Numbered from the stretch's first letter, positions 50,285-62,980 are shown. The stretch is DNA of 64,000 bases from Ricordea florida (GCA_949710005.1 OX453281.1:26028839-26092838), one strand, 5' to 3'. Translations and numbers: made by a program. Notes: a model not told the origin generated them from the sequence alone.

Positions 50285-53009
50285 TCATATAAGTTTTCCG
50301 TTCGTATTATTTACAAGAAAATGATGAGAGGTTGTATGGACTCGACTCAGCGTTTCACTTCTCCGGGACAGTCTCCATAATTCCGGGGGGGTTAGGCTGC
50401 GAATTTCATCCACTCGTAAACCAACGTACTGCTTCCATAGTCGTTCATTCTTGATCCAGCTTAGTGCAACTGTTGAGTCACTCCACAGAACCGTTCGAAA
50501 CTCTGTTCCGATTGATTTCAACTTCGTCACTAGTCTGGCTAAGATAAGAGCTCCTAATAACTCTAACCGAGGAACTGTTTGCTTCTTGATGGGAGCAACT
50601 CTTGATTTTGACGCGACAAGTCTAATTTGGACGTGTCCATCGCTGTACCTGTTTAGGATATAAACAGCTGCGGCGTAAGCGCGTTCTGATGCGTCTCCGA
50701 ACCCGTGTACTTGACTGTCTACAGGTTTTCTTGAGAAGTAGCACCTTGGAATGCGGTAGCGATCGATCATCTTGAGCTCTGCGAGAAAAGACTTGACGAC
50801 GTGAGTTTCTCTGTAACTCGGAATCCCAACTTGTTTTCTCTATGCAAAGTTCTTGAAACAAGATTTTCATCCCTACCGTCAGCGGTGTAAGGAATCCCAT
50901 GGGATCAAAAATCTTTGCCGTTGCCTTGAGAACGGATCTCTTGGTGAGCGGAAGACAACTAACATATGCATTCAATTCAGAAAAGCTGAAGAAAATTTCG
51001 TCAGTGCGCGTGTCCCAGTTCAGGCCTAGTACTTTAACGAAAGAATCGTCATCGTTTAATGATGAAAAGAGACCAGTGTTAGATTTCGCGTACGACTCGT
51101 CGTCTTCTTCGCTTGTCGCGGGCCTATGGACGTAGATGGATGCTGGTTTGCCTTCAGTTCGTGAGATCTCCTTTTGCACATTCGGTGAGTTGGATCTCCA
51201 TTTTCTGAGATTAAATCCTCCTTCGGACATGATTTTCTTCGTTCGATGGTAAATGGCGAGGACCTTTTCTTCAGTTGACTTCCCCGTCAAGAGATCGTCT
51301 GCATAAAAAGACTTTTCCAGTAGCTCTGCCATCTCTGGGTCACTTTGTTTGTACAACTTTAAGTGGTGCAAAATTGTCGCTCCTAAAATAGAGGGTGAAG
51401 GTCTTAAGCCAAACACAAGTCGAGTGAATCTGTACTGTACAATCGGAGGTTTCTCGAGATGTGGGTCATCAAACCACAAGAAGCGAAGATAATCTCGATG
51501 TTCTTCTTGAATGCCAACCATGAGGAAAGCCTTTTCGATATCAGCTGTGAGGGCCACTTCGTTCTTTCGAAAATTCGCTAACATGTCGAAAACATGCGGT
51601 ATGAAGTTTGGGCCTGTTTCAAGACAATCATTCAATGATTTCCCTTGCTTGACGGACTTTGCTGAACCATCGTACACAATTCGGACCTTTGTCGTCTCAC
51701 GATCTTTCCGTACGACTGCATGATGCGGTAAATAGTGAACTTGAGCTGCATTTCTTTCGCTGTTTAATTCTTCGTTTGTCGCCTTCTCAACTATTCTTGC
51801 CTTCAACTGCTCTTTAATAATCTTATCGTATTCACATAATAACTCTGGATCCTTGCGAAGCTTGTGATGTAAAGATCTCAGTCGTGATTCGCTCAGTTGA
51901 TAATTGTCAGAAGATGGTATGCAGTCCCCTTTCCACGGCAGCTTGACTTCATAGCGATCGGCGTTTTGTTTCACGTCTATTGCAAAGGATTCTTCACGAA
52001 GGTCTTCATTGGGTAGGTCCTTGATACCGATTGACTCAATCTCCCAAAAGCTTTTGAGAGCTTCGACAAGAGCATCATCTTCATAACCCACCAATAGTGA
52101 CTCTTGTGCTTCAATAATCAAATTCGAATGAGTTATGTCGTCTCGTGTTGCAGAACCTTTAATCGGTCCGGACAAAAGCCATCCTAGTTTGCTTTTTACG
52201 GCAATAGGACCATCCTCTCCTCGTTTTGTCTCCCCCGTCACGATGTCCCAGTAATAGTCGCAGCCGATCAGCAAATCAATCGTGCCATCTGGCGTGTCAC
52301 ATGGCTTGTCTGCTAGCTCCAATCCATATAAATGAGGATAATTCACAGAGACCTTGGCTGGCAAAGGCGAACAAATAACCGGAAATGTTAATGCAGAAAT
52401 GATTATAGCGCCGTCGTTGCATCTAGGCTTTCGTAGTGACAATTCTACCACATCGCAATTTTGTTTCTTGTATTTTGTTTCTCCGAACGTGTTAAGGTTA
52501 AGTCGTTCCGTTTGAGTGGACTTCAAGTTTAATTTTGATCGCAAGTTGTTCGAGACGTAAGTTCGCTGACTTCCGTTGTCAAACAATAGTCTTACTGTTG
52601 TCGATCTTGTATCGTCTTTGTTTGTTGCTATCGCACGCGCCGTCTGCAATAAAACTCTTTTCTTGGTGTTTTCGTTCTCAGAAGTCGTGGAAGTTACAGT
52701 TGTGGTGCATGGGTTGCCGTTTTCGAGCGTCGGGGAATCATCAGATCTTTCTTGTGTAGCGAGGTTAACAGAAGAACGCGAGGTCGCGGGTGCGGCGTTG
52801 ATGGGCGGATTACTTTGATTTCTTGCTTGGCAGATCGATTGATGATGCCTTTGTTTACACTTTCTGCAATTTCTGTCGCACTGATCTTGATGGCGTCCCC
52901 GTTTCAAACAGACGAAGCATCTCTTCTCTCGCTTGAGAATTTCCTTACGAGCGCCTATTTCGATAACAATTTCGCACGGGAGCAACTTCAGAATACCCGT
53001 CCACTTCAT
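50285..53009 (-). pseudogene. BEL/Pao pol (protease, RT, RNase H; frameshifted, no integrase)
   Basis: The upstream end has a zinc-knuckle (CFVCLKRGRHQDQC). A DUF1758-type aspartic protease region follows (LFDNGSQRTYVS), then the RT with VRIVYDGSAK, LTADIEKAFLM and YADDLL, and an A17-type region. A frameshift near 50800 separates the RNase H domain (HGFGDASERAYAAAVY, PRLELLGA, LWSDSTVALSWI). The integrase zinc finger and core that normally come next are absent. Confidence 0.85.
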
Positions 53010-53105
53010 TTACATGTGTCGGGGGCTTTTGAAGAACGAGGCATATCACAATGGACTCTTTTGTTATTCATCAGTATGTAAATAAGTGGACGGGTATTCT
53101 GAAGT
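52982..53105. repeat. Small foldback insertion in BEL gag-pol
   Basis: ACTTCAGAATACCCGTCCAC near 53085-53105 is mirrored at about 52986-53006, followed in both arms by TTTACA-like sequence. The insertion interrupts the zinc-knuckle region and produces the gag stop at 53106. Confidence 0.7.
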
Positions 53106-54260
53106 CTAGCCTTCGCACGAAGCCGAAAAATGCTTTCCCGAACAATAAACACATGTCGGTATATTCCCTGTTTTTGAATCGACAAAGAATGCTCCTGCTG
53201 TTGCGGGTGTTTCCCTGGTAGAATTTCCAGTGAAATGCGCTGGTCGTCTAGGCTCTGACATGATTTTGACCTTCTCGCTGATCTCTCGTGCTTCGATTTC
53301 ATTGTGTATAAAATCTAACAACGGTTCGATCGACCAAACATCTTGAGATGTGTTACGTGCCACATGTACTCTGACCTCTGGGGGAAGCTTTGACATGATG
53401 ATAGGAATTAGTAGGCTACCGTATTGTTCGGACTTCACTCCAAGTGCTTCTAGTCCTCTTATGTTGACGCTGATCTTGTCGTATAAATAACGCAGTTGGA
53501 ACGGTTTATCCGGAGAACAGGCCGAAATCTTTAAAAGTTCCTCCATGTGAGCGGAAATGAGCTGTTGAGGCTTCCCAAATCGTTTGGTCAAAATATCGAT
53601 AGCGGCGTCGTAATTTTCTTCGGTTATTGGTAGGCCGGCAATAGCACGCGAAGCACTTCCCTCGAGCAGTGAAACTAAATAACTAAATTTATCGATTTTC
53701 GTGAGGTCGGGGTTGGAGTGTACGGAGCTTTCGAAAGTTCCCCAGAACGTTCTGAACTGCGTGAAGTCTCCTCGGAACTTGGGTAAGATAAGTTTTGGAA
53801 GTTTCGAGCGCGCCGGTCGAGGTCCACCATATCCTGATTTTCCATTCATCGAAGAGGCTGTAGGTGATTCGGGTGGAATGGAAGGTTTGTTGGCGGCGAT
53901 CTGTACTTGATTTGGAGTTCCCATCAACGCGAAGGACGTGTTCAGTTCAGGGGGCGGTGTTGTTGAAATCGAAATGTTAGCAATTGCATCCTGGATTCTA
54001 AATTTTAAGGCTTCGGTATCTTCTATCTCCTTCTCTATTTCTTCAACGTCGCATACGGCGATGATTCTTTCGTTGAGATCTGTAATCGTTGACAGTTTTT
54101 CCTTTAGGGCAGCTTCATTTCTCGCTAATCGATTACGTGATTTAACGTCGAGTTCCGTGGGTTTGCTCTCTAATATCGCTTCGCATTCGCCAATAAGTTT
54201 TGTGATTACACCTTTATGCCCTGCACGAGTTGCGCGCAGTCGAGGAACTTGTTCTGTCAT
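53106..54260 (-). CDS. BEL/Pao gag
   Basis: The 384-aa frame from ATG 54260 has an N-terminal coiled coil and a DUF1759 capsid-type region with LPKLILPKFRGDFTQFRTFW, DKFSYLVSLLEGSA and LTKRFG. A CVYCSGKHFSASC zinc-knuckle is at its end. The stop coincides with the edge of the foldback insertion, so the original gag-pol frame continued. Confidence 0.9.
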   Translation of the reverse strand: MTEQVPRLRATRAGHKGVITKLIGECEAILESKPTELDVKSRNRLARNEAALKEKLSTITDLNERIIAVCDVEEIEKEIEDTEALKFRIQDAIANISISTTPPPELNTSFALMGTPNQVQIAANKPSIPPESPTASSMNGKSGYGGPRPARSKLPKLILPKFRGDFTQFRTFWGTFESSVHSNPDLTKIDKFSYLVSLLEGSASRAIAGLPITEENYDAAIDILTKRFGKPQQLISAHMEELLKISACSPDKPFQLRYLYDKISVNIRGLEALGVKSEQYGSLLIPIIMSKLPPEVRVHVARNTSQDVWSIEPLLDFIHNEIEAREISEKVKIMSEPRRPAHFTGNSTRETPATAGAFFVDSKTGNIPTCVYCSGKHFSASCEG

Positions 54261-54278
54261 CTCAGGATCGTTGCTTGT

Positions 54279-54296
54279 GCCCCACGTTGGGCGCCA
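54279..54296 (-). promoter_or_regulatory. Primer-binding site for tRNA-Lys1,2
   Basis: On the minus strand directly after the 5' LTR the sequence is TGGCGCCCAACGTGGGGC, the established Lys1,2 primer-binding sequence of several retroviruses. Confidence 0.85.
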
Positions 54297-54501
54297 TGTT
54301 AGAATTCGAAAAAAAGGAAACGTAGTCGTTGATCGCGCGTTATCGATTTATTCTCGTTCTCACTCAGAGTAACGTTGATTACATGCGTTCATATATACAA
54401 CAGATCAAATTTAAGATCACGTGACATATATACAAACAAAACAAGCGCGTGACAAGAGCGTGACCGTGGATTATGTAACACACGGTGTGTGATTTGTTAC
54501 A
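54297..54501 (-). repeat. 5' LTR of BEL/Pao element
   Basis: Same 205 bp as 50019-50223. GCCTC follows at 54502, completing the target duplication. Confidence 0.92.
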
Positions 54502-55282
54502 GCCTCAGACAGGTCCAAAAAACGCCAAAAGTTGTTTCATTTCTGTCAATAGCTAACGATATATTACAAATTAAATCTGTCAAGGCTAAAGCCGTCGAAT
54601 GATTCTTTCGGAATCCAAACTGTTTCGAATATAAAATATTATGAAGGTCCAAAAATTCGACCGTGCGGTTGTACATAACCTTTTCAAGAAGTTTAGAAAA
54701 AGCTGGAAGAATAGAAATTGGCCTGTAGCTGGCTAGAAGTGTAGGCTCATCTGCCTTAAAGACTGGACTGATTACTTTGGCGATTTCGAGGGATTTAGGA
54801 AACACACCAGCAAACAAAGGAAGGTTGATGATAGTTACAAGGGGAGGAACAATGTTTTGAAAAAACTGTTGAATTCTTTTCAGGGATATATTATCATGGC
54901 CAGAAGCTTTATTAGCATTAAATGTCTTCACAATGTTGCTTAGTTCGTCGGCCGTTAATGGTTTCAGTGAAATAGATACTGAAGGTGAGTCACAGAGGAA
55001 GTCACTGGGCAACGAATACGTGAACGGGATTTTACTTGATAGGTTTGGACCTATGTTGGTGAAATAGTCACAGAAACTATTAGCTATGTCAGCATGATTA
55101 CTCATTTTTACACCATTATTAGTAAAGTTAGCAGGATATGGAGTCTTCGCGATGCGCCAGTTAAGGATTTCATTGAGAATTTTCCAGGTTAGCTTTAAAT
55201 CTGATATACACCTGTCCAGTTTATCGTTATAGTAATTCTTCTTCGAAACTCGAATTAGTGTAGTTAGTTTATTTTTATACAT
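54502..55282 (-). mobile_element. LINE reverse transcriptase, upstream half
   Basis: A minus-strand frame has the RT fingers and palm start (KASGHDNISLK, FKADEPTLLASYRPISILP, FGFRKNHSTALAL) of a CR1/L2-like LINE. It ends at the GCCTC junction with the BEL element. Sequence upstream of 55282 is not recognisably coding, so the endonuclease region is missing and the LINE is 5' truncated. Confidence 0.85.
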
Positions 55283-55349
55283 CTTGTATCTAACTTCATG
55301 CTCACGACTAGGTGAAGAACTTACTTAAGTAATTACGCTAACTTAGAAC

Positions 55350-55386
55350 GCTAGAACCTCTAACCATGTGCAGATGTCATAACAAC

Positions 55387-55418
<32 letters not shown>

Positions 55419-55505
55419 TTGAGTGTTGGTCCAACCGAGGCTTGCTCTAACAACCTCAAGCTCGACAGGCCGGCGCTCTACCAAATGAGCTAACTGGGCG
55501 GCAGT
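55350..55505 (-). mobile_element. tRNA-derived SINE, truncated
   Basis: TTAGCTCATTTGGTAGAGCG in minus orientation and the neighbouring body match the SINE at 18757-19143. The tail is missing where the LINE ends. This is the unit 2 copy of the same ancestral insertion. Confidence 0.7.
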
Positions 55506-56035
55506 TAATGCTCAATCGGGCAAGGTTCCGCTAACTTGCACGCTCGGGGCATTCGGCAAATGAACCGAATCCCGCACTTTGCTTTCCTACCTGAGCGGGC
55601 AACATAGCAGGAACTTACCTGCTGGGGTCATTCCGCAGCACGAACTGCCCGAACCTTGTCCTGTGATTGGCCTCCTGAACGGGCAAGGTTGAGCGACTGT
55701 GTAATATTCTTTTTATTATGTCAGGAGCGAATTACCCCTAATTATGTACAATACAGTGGTATAACCGAGCACCGAAGTGCAGCAAATCAATAAAAACACC
55801 ACCACGACAGTTATATATCACACATAGTGCGCTGATATCATTTGCTATGATTTGCGATCTTTCGGTAAACCACTACATTTTATACAATAAACCATTTTTT
55901 GTGTTTTTCAAATCCCCACTGACTCAACACCAGTTTCTTTAGCAACTAATTTCTTTATAGAGCAAAAAGATCTAACTGTTTCTTATTTACATTCTAGACA
56001 TACAGTGTTAACATACTCCACTAAATCACGCCAAC
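55506..56035. repeat. Upstream region of the membrane protein gene, copy 2
   Basis: This matches 19144-19628 with small insertions, including CGAACCTTGTCCTGTGATT and ACAGTTATATATCACACATA. Shared promoter sequence is therefore likely for the two genes. No other gene is seen. Confidence 0.7.
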
Positions 56036-56665
56036 ATGACACCAACTTCATTTACACGTGGCATGGCACACGCCCTTCTGGCCGTGACCAAAAGAATGGG
56101 ACTGGACGAGAAGCGACTTAAACAAGCCTTCAAACTCAGACCTCTCCTGTCGCTTTTCCTCTGCATGTTCCTCGTCTGCAGCGCTTTACCTCTTCTTACA
56201 TTTTTCTTGTTCGTTGGAGGTACTGTTTGTGTCGGCATCTTCCTATGGGTCGTCGCCGAGGTGGGTTCTATTGCCATGGCAACCATGACGCTGGCGGTGA
56301 TGCTCGTATTCCCAGCATGCTTTGCAGGGGTAGTGTCCGTGTTGGCTTACATGGCGTACTTGGCACTGGTTCGCATGAGAGGGGCGGTGAAATCCGCAGT
56401 CAGTTTGCCCCAGAAACTGTGGCGGGAGGCAGCATTGAGGGAAGCCATGTCAGAGAGAAAGGTATCCAGTGGCAAGACATCCAAGGGAAACCTGCACAAC
56501 AGAAGGAGGTCTGGGCTCGATCTGTTACATAAGGCCGTTATTGATGATTCTGGGAGCGACTGTGACGTTGAAGAGCCTGGTATTGCAGACAACCTACCTC
56601 TAGGTTTTCTTAAGAAAGTACCCAAAGGCACTGTAGGATTGGAACGTCATTTGGTTCGCGCTTAA
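56036..56665 (+). CDS. LDAF1/promethin-like membrane protein, copy 2 (209 aa)
   Basis: It is nearly identical to the protein at 19629-20264, with the same basic N-terminal helix, four hydrophobic segments and basic tail. Changes cluster in the acidic region after residue 165 and at the C-terminus, where a small deletion removes two residues. Both copies have long, open, intronless frames. The family call is the same as for copy 1. Confidence 0.55.
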   Translation: MTPTSFTRGMAHALLAVTKRMGLDEKRLKQAFKLRPLLSLFLCMFLVCSALPLLTFFLFVGGTVCVGIFLWVVAEVGSIAMATMTLAVMLVFPACFAGVVSVLAYMAYLALVRMRGAVKSAVSLPQKLWREAALREAMSERKVSSGKTSKGNLHNRRRSGLDLLHKAVIDDSGSDCDVEEPGIADNLPLGFLKKVPKGTVGLERHLVRA

Positions 56666-57650
56666 ACACGACCTTTTGAAACTCAAGAAGTCCAATAGTG
56701 GCCTAGAAAGCGAAAACGCTGTCAAGTATTCATTTAATCAATATTTGGATTTTGTTCTCTTAAGCGTTTGCACTCACCTTACCCGAAATTGAATATTATG
56801 TGAACTCTACTGGAAAGATTTTAACTCACCCGAGCACTTACCAATACAAATACGAAAAGCTACAGAGAGACAAGGCTATGCCTTAGAATAAAATGTTTCT
56901 GACACCAGACTGTTGTGATACTAGGAGCAGACATTTTCATAGTTCGGGACCAAGTAAGATGGTGCACGTGGGGCAACCTGATAGTTGAGAGAATGTAAAT
57001 TCTTGTACAAGGATGCGTTCTCGCCTGAGCACTGTGTCAGGTAATAGAAATATCTTATTATACGACTGTAAACTTAACAGAAAAAATGCTGACCTAAACT
57101 GTAACAAAAATGTTTGTATTTCAAGATCCAAGCAGCGTTTTTGTAGCTAACCATTCGGTAGTTATGAATTGATTTGTGCCAATTAAAAATAGTTCACTGT
57201 TTCTGTCGCCTTGACTTGAAAGACAAAAACCCTAAATCTGGGGACATTCAAATCCTGGCAATATCAGAATATGATATGAAATATTTTTCAGATCGTGTGC
57301 AGTGTGCAGTAACCCCCGCTGAGATCTGCATGATTCTGAATCAAACGAGTTTTTAAGAACTGCCCTAAAAAATTTTTCGTTCACTTTGGTGGTTAGACAT
57401 TACAATGCGAGAGTTATAAGGAATTCCCCATCAGTTTCTCTAACAATCAGAGGTAAGACTGGACCAATTGTAAAATCCGGCTCGTGCACGTTTTGCCGCA
57501 CGTGATGCTAACGACATGCATTTGGTTGGCTCATTGCACTTTGTGCGCCTCCAAGAATGATTTGTTTGGTAAATGTTTTACGACAGTAAATTGAAGTAAA
57601 ATGAAACCCGCTATGATGTAAGAAGGCTTGTGAAATTTACAATTTGTATA
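56666..57650. repeat. Downstream region of copy 2, paralogous to 20265-21300
   Basis: The sequence matches unit 1 throughout but lacks the 81-bp palindrome and the 138-bp MITE. It ends with GTGCAGTAACCCCCGCTGAG and the start of unit 3. No gene is seen. Confidence 0.75.
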
Positions 57651-57769
57651 CCGCCAATCCAGCATAGAGAGGTGGCAACCACAAATCGTGCATACATAAA
57701 AAGCTAAAACAAATCCTGCATAGAAAGGCAACAAAAGCAAATCCTCCAGTGAGCGGTAGCAGCCACAAA

Positions 57770-60700
57770 TCCTGAATAGAGATGTAGTAAATCCTCCATA
57801 GAGATGTAGTAAATCCTGCATAGAGATGTATTAAATCCTGCATAGAGATGTAGCAAATCCTCCATAGAGATGTAGTAAATCCTGCATAGAGATGTAGTAA
57901 ATCCTGCATAGAGATGTAGTAAATCCTGCATAGAGATGTAGTAAATCCTACATAGAGATGTAGTAAATCCTACATAGAGATGAAGTAAATCCTGCATAGA
58001 GATGTAGTAAATCCTGCATAGAGATTTAGCAAATCCAGCATAGAGATGTAGTAAATCCTACATAGAGATGAAGAAAATCCTGCATAGAGATGTAGTAAAT
58101 CCTACATAGAGATGTAGTAAATCCTGCATAGAGATTTAGCAAATCCAGCATAGAGATGTAGTAAATCCTGCATAGAGATGTAGTAAATCCTACATAGAGA
58201 TGAAGTAAATCCTGCATAGAGATGTAGTAAATCCTGCATAGAGATAAAGTAAATCCTGCATAGAGATGTAGTAAATCCTGCATAGAGATTTAGCAAATCC
58301 TGTATAGAGATGTAGTAAATCCTGCATAGAGATGTAGTAAATCCTGCATAGAGATGTAGTAAATCCTGCATAGAGATAAAGTAAATCCTGCATAGAGATG
58401 TAGTAAATCCTACATAGAGATGTGGTAAATCCTGCATAGAGATGTAGTAAATCCTGCATAGAGATTTAGCAAATCCAGCATAGAGATGTAGTAAATCCTA
58501 CATACAGAGGAAGGAAATCCTGCATAGAGATGTAGTAAATCCTACATAGAGATGTAGTAAATCCTGCATAGAGATGTAGTAAATCCTGCATAGAGATTTA
58601 GCAAATCCAGCATAGAGATGTAGTAAATCCTGCATAGAAAAGTGGTTACTCCAGCATAGAGATTTAGCAAATGCTGCATAGAGATGTAGTAAATCCTACA
58701 TAGAGATGAAGTAAATCCTGCATAGAGATGAAGTAAATCCTACATAGAGATGTAGTAAATCCTACATAGAGATGTAGGAAATCCTGCATAGAGATGTAGT
58801 AAATCCTACATAGAGATGAAGTAAATCCTGCATAGAGATGAAGTAAATCCTACATAGAGATGTAGTAAATCCAGCATAGAGATGTAGTAAATCCTGCATA
58901 GAGATTTAGCAAATCCAGCATAGAGATGTAGTAAATCCTGCATAGAGATGTAGTAAATCCTGCATAGAGACTTAGCAAATCCAGCATAGAGATGTAGTAA
59001 ATCCTGCATAGAGATGTAGTAAATCCTGCATAGAGATTTAGCAAATCCTGTATAGAGATGTAGTAAATCCTGCATAGAGATGTAGTAAATCCTGCATAGA
59101 GATGTAGTAAATCCTGCATAGAGATAAAGTAAATCCTGCATAGAGATGTAGTAAATCCTACATAGAGATGTGGGAAATCCTGCATAGAGATGTAGTAAAT
59201 CCTGCATAGAGATTTAGCAAATCCAGCATAGAGATGTAGTAAATCCTACATACAGAGGAAGGAAATCCTGCATAGAGATGTAGTAAATCCTACATAGAGA
59301 TGTAGTAAATCCTGCATAGAGATGTAGTAAATCCTGCATAGAAAAGTGGTTACTCCAGCATAGAGATTTAGCAAATGCTGCATAGAGATGTAGTAAATCC
59401 TACATAGAGATGAAGTAAATCCTGCATAGAGATGAAGTAAATCCTACATAGAGATGTAGTAAATCCTACATAGAGATGTAGGAAATCCTGCATAGAGATG
59501 TAGTAAATCCTACATAGAGATGAAGTAAATCCTGCATAGAGATGAAGGAAATCCTACATAGAGATGTAGTAAATCCAGCATAGAGATGTAGTAAATCCTG
59601 CATAGAGATTTAGCAAATCCAGCATAGAGATGTAGTAAATCCTGCATAGAGATGTAGTAAATCCTGCATAGAGATTTAGCAAATCCAGCATAGAGATGTA
59701 GTAAATCCTGCATAGAGATGTAGTAAATCCTACATAGAGATGAAGTAAATCCTGCATAGAGATGTAGTAAATCCTGCATAGAGATAAAGTAAATCCTGCA
59801 TAGAGATGTAGTAAATCCTGCATAGAGATTTAGCAAATCCTGTATAGAGATGTAGTAAATCCTGCATAGAGATGTAGTAAATCCTGCATAGAGATGTAGT
59901 AAATCCTGCATAGAGATAAAGTAAATCCTGCATAGAGATGTAGTAAATCCTACATAGAGATGTGGTAAATACTGCATAGAGATGTAGTAAATCCTGCATA
60001 GAGATTTAGCAAATCCAGCATAGAGATGTAGTAAATCCTACATACAGAGGAAGGAAATCCTGCATAGAGATGTAGTAAATCCTACATAGAGATGTAGTAA
60101 ATCCTGCATAGAGATGTAGTAAATCCTGCAAAGAGATTTAGCAAATCCAGCATAGAGATGTAGTAAATCCTGCATAGAAAAGTGGTTACTCCAGCATAGA
60201 GATTTAGCAAATGCTGCATAGAGATGTAGTAAATCCTACATAGAGATGAAGTAAATCCTGCATAGAGATGAAGGAAATCCTACATAGAGATGTAGTAAAT
60301 CCAGCATAGAGATGTAGTAAATCCTGCATAGAGATTTAGCAAATCCAGCATAGAGATGTAGTAAATCCTGCATAGAGATGTAGTAAATCCTGCATAGAGA
60401 TTTAGCAAATCCAGCATAGAGATGTAGTAAATCCTGCATAGAGATGTAGTAAATCCTACATAGAGATGAAGTAAATCCTGCATAGAGATGTAGTAAATCC
60501 TGCATAGAGATAAAGTAAATCCTGCATAGAGATGTAGTAAATCCTGCATAGAGATTTAGCAAATCCTGTATAGAGATGTAGTAAATCCTGCATAGAGATG
60601 TAGTAAATCCTGCATAGAGATGTAGTAAATCCTGCATAGAGATAAAGTAAATCCTGCATAGAGATGTAGTAAATCCTACATAGAGATGTGGTAAATACTG

Positions 60701-62980
60701 CATAGAGATGTAGTAAATCCTGCATAGAGATAAAGTAAATCCTGCATAGAGATGTAGTAAATCCTGCATAGAGATTTAGCAAATCCAGCATAGAGATGTA
60801 GTAAATCCTGCATAGAGATGTAGTAAATCCTGCATAGAGATTTAGCAAATCCAGCATAGAGATGTAGTAAATCCTGCATAGAGATGTAGTAAATCCTACA
60901 TAGAGATGAAGTAAATCCTGCATAGAGATGTAGTAAATCCTGCATAGAGATAAAGTAAATCCTGCATAGAGATGTAGTAAATCCTGCATAGAGATGTAGT
61001 AAATCCTGCAAAGAGATTTAGCAAATCCAGCATAGAGATGTAGTAAATCCTGCATAGAAAAGTGGTTACTCCAGCATAGAGATTTAGCAAATGCTGCATA
61101 GAGATGTAGTAAATCCTACATAGAGATGAAGTAAATCCTGCATAGAGATGAAGGAAATCCTACATAGAGATGTAGTAAATCCAGCATAGAGATGTAGTAA
61201 ATCCTGCATAGAGATTTAGCAAATCCAGCATAGAGATGTAGTAAATCCTGCATAGAGATGTAGTAAATCCTGCATAGAGATTTAGCAAATCCAGCATAGA
61301 GATGTAGTAAATCCTGCATAGAGATGTAGTAAATCCTACATAGAGATGAAGTAAATCCTGCATAGAGATGTAGTAAATCCTGCATAGAGATAAAGTAAAT
61401 CCTGCATAGAGATGTAGTAAATCCTGCATAGAGATTTAGCAAATCCTGTATAGAGATGTAGTAAATCCTGCATAGAGATGTAGTAAATCCTGCATAGAGA
61501 TGTAGTAAATCCTGCATAGAGATAAAGTAAATCCTGCATAGAGATGTAGTAAATCCTACATAGAGATGTGGTAAATACTGCATAGAGATGTAGTAAATCC
61601 TGCATAGAGATTTAGCAAATCCAGCATAGAGATGTAGTAAATCCTACATACAGAGGAAGGAAATCCTGCATAGAGATGTAGTAAATCCTACATAGAGATG
61701 TAGTAAATCCTGCATAGAGATGTAGTAAATCCTGCAAAGAGATTTAGCAAATCCAGCATAGAGATGTAGTAAATCCTGCATAGAAAAGTGGTTACTCCAG
61801 CATAGAGATTTAGCAAATGCTGCATAGAGATGTAGTAAATCCTACATAGAGATGAAGTAAATCCTGCATAGAGATGAAGTAAATCCTACATAGAGATGTA
61901 GTAAATCCTACATAGAGATGTAGGAAATCCTGCATAGAGATGTAGTAAATCCTACATAAAGATGAAGTAAATCCTGCATAGAGATGAAGTAAATCCTACA
62001 TAGAGATGTAGTAAATCCAGCATAGAGATGTAGTAAATCCTGCATAGAGATTTAGCAAATCCAGCATAGAGATGTAGTAAATCCTACATAGAGATGAAGT
62101 AAATCCTGCATAGAGATGTAGTAAATCCTACATAGAGATGTAGTAAATCCTGCATAGAGATGTAGTAAATCCTGCATAGAGATGTAGTAAATCCTGCATA
62201 GAGATTTAGCAAATCCAGCATAGAGATGTAGTAAATCCTACATACAGAGGAAGGAAATCCTGCATAGAGATGTAGTAAATCCTACATAGAGATGTAGTAA
62301 ATCCTGCATAGAGATGTAGTAAATCCTGCAAAGAGATTTAGCAAATCCAGCATAGAGATGTAGTAAATCCTGCATAGAAAAGTGGTTACTCCAGCATAGA
62401 GATTTAGCAAATGCTGCATAGAGATGTAGTAAATCCTACATAGAGATGAAGTAAATCCTGCATAGAGATGAAGTAAATCCTACATAGAGATGTAGTAAAT
62501 CCTACATAGAGATGTAGGAAATCCTGCATAGAGATGTAGTAAATCCTACATAAAGATGAAGTAAATCCTGCATAGAGATGAAGTAAATCCTACATAGAGA
62601 TGTAGTAAATCCAGCATAGAGATGTAGTAAATCCTGCATAGAGATTTAGCAAATCCAGCATAGAGATGTAGTAAATCCTACATAGAGATGAAGTAAATCC
62701 TGCATAGAGATGTAGTAAATCCTACATAGAGATGTAGTAAATCCTGCATAGAGATGTAGTAAATCCTGCATAGAGATGTAGTAAATCCTGCATAGAGATT
62801 TAGCAAATCCTGCATAGAGATGTAGTAAATCCTACATAGAGATGAAGGAAATCCTGCATAGAGATGAAGTAAATCCTACATAGAGATGTAGTAAATCCTG
62901 CATAGAGATGTAGTAAATCCTGCATAGAGATTTAGCAAATCCTGCATAGAGATGTAGTAAATCCTACACAGCGGTGTGAA
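57770..62980. repeat. 22-bp minisatellite array (about 237 units)
   Basis: The core unit is AATCCTGCATAGAGATGTAGTA-like, with variants TACATAG, GATTTAGC, GATGAAG and GATAAAG. A rare marker AGTGGTTACT is at 58641, 59345, 60181, 61061, 61787 and 62381; all distances are exact multiples of 22, showing strict register and a higher-order repeat of 27 to 40 units. Because three units equal 66 nt, minus-strand frames stay open for up to 199 codons with a 22-residue period. I consider these non-coding. Confidence 0.95.

Larger units (their letters stand above)
50019..54501 (-). mobile_element. BEL/Pao LTR retrotransposon, deletion derivative (4,483 bp)
   Basis: Two LTRs of 205 bp, TG...CA and identical by eye, flank a minus-strand gag and partial pol. 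The target duplication is GCCTC. The primer-binding site next to the 5' LTR (54279-54296) is complementary to the 3' end of tRNA-Lys1,2 (TGGCGCCCAACGTGGGG). A polypurine tract AGGGGGAG lies next to the 3' LTR. The RNase H region is followed almost at once by the tract, so the integrase and downstream domains are missing. Identical LTRs indicate recent insertion, which for a defective copy implies help in trans. Confidence 0.92.

Noticed and set aside
57704..61605. Long minus-strand open frames (up to 199 codons) with a 22-residue repeat
   Set aside because: They follow from a 22-bp repeat without stop codons, overlap in several frames and share one period; no protein signature is present.
57770..62980. 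CRISPR-like array
   Set aside because: Units are contiguous with no unique spacers, and the sequence is from an animal genome.
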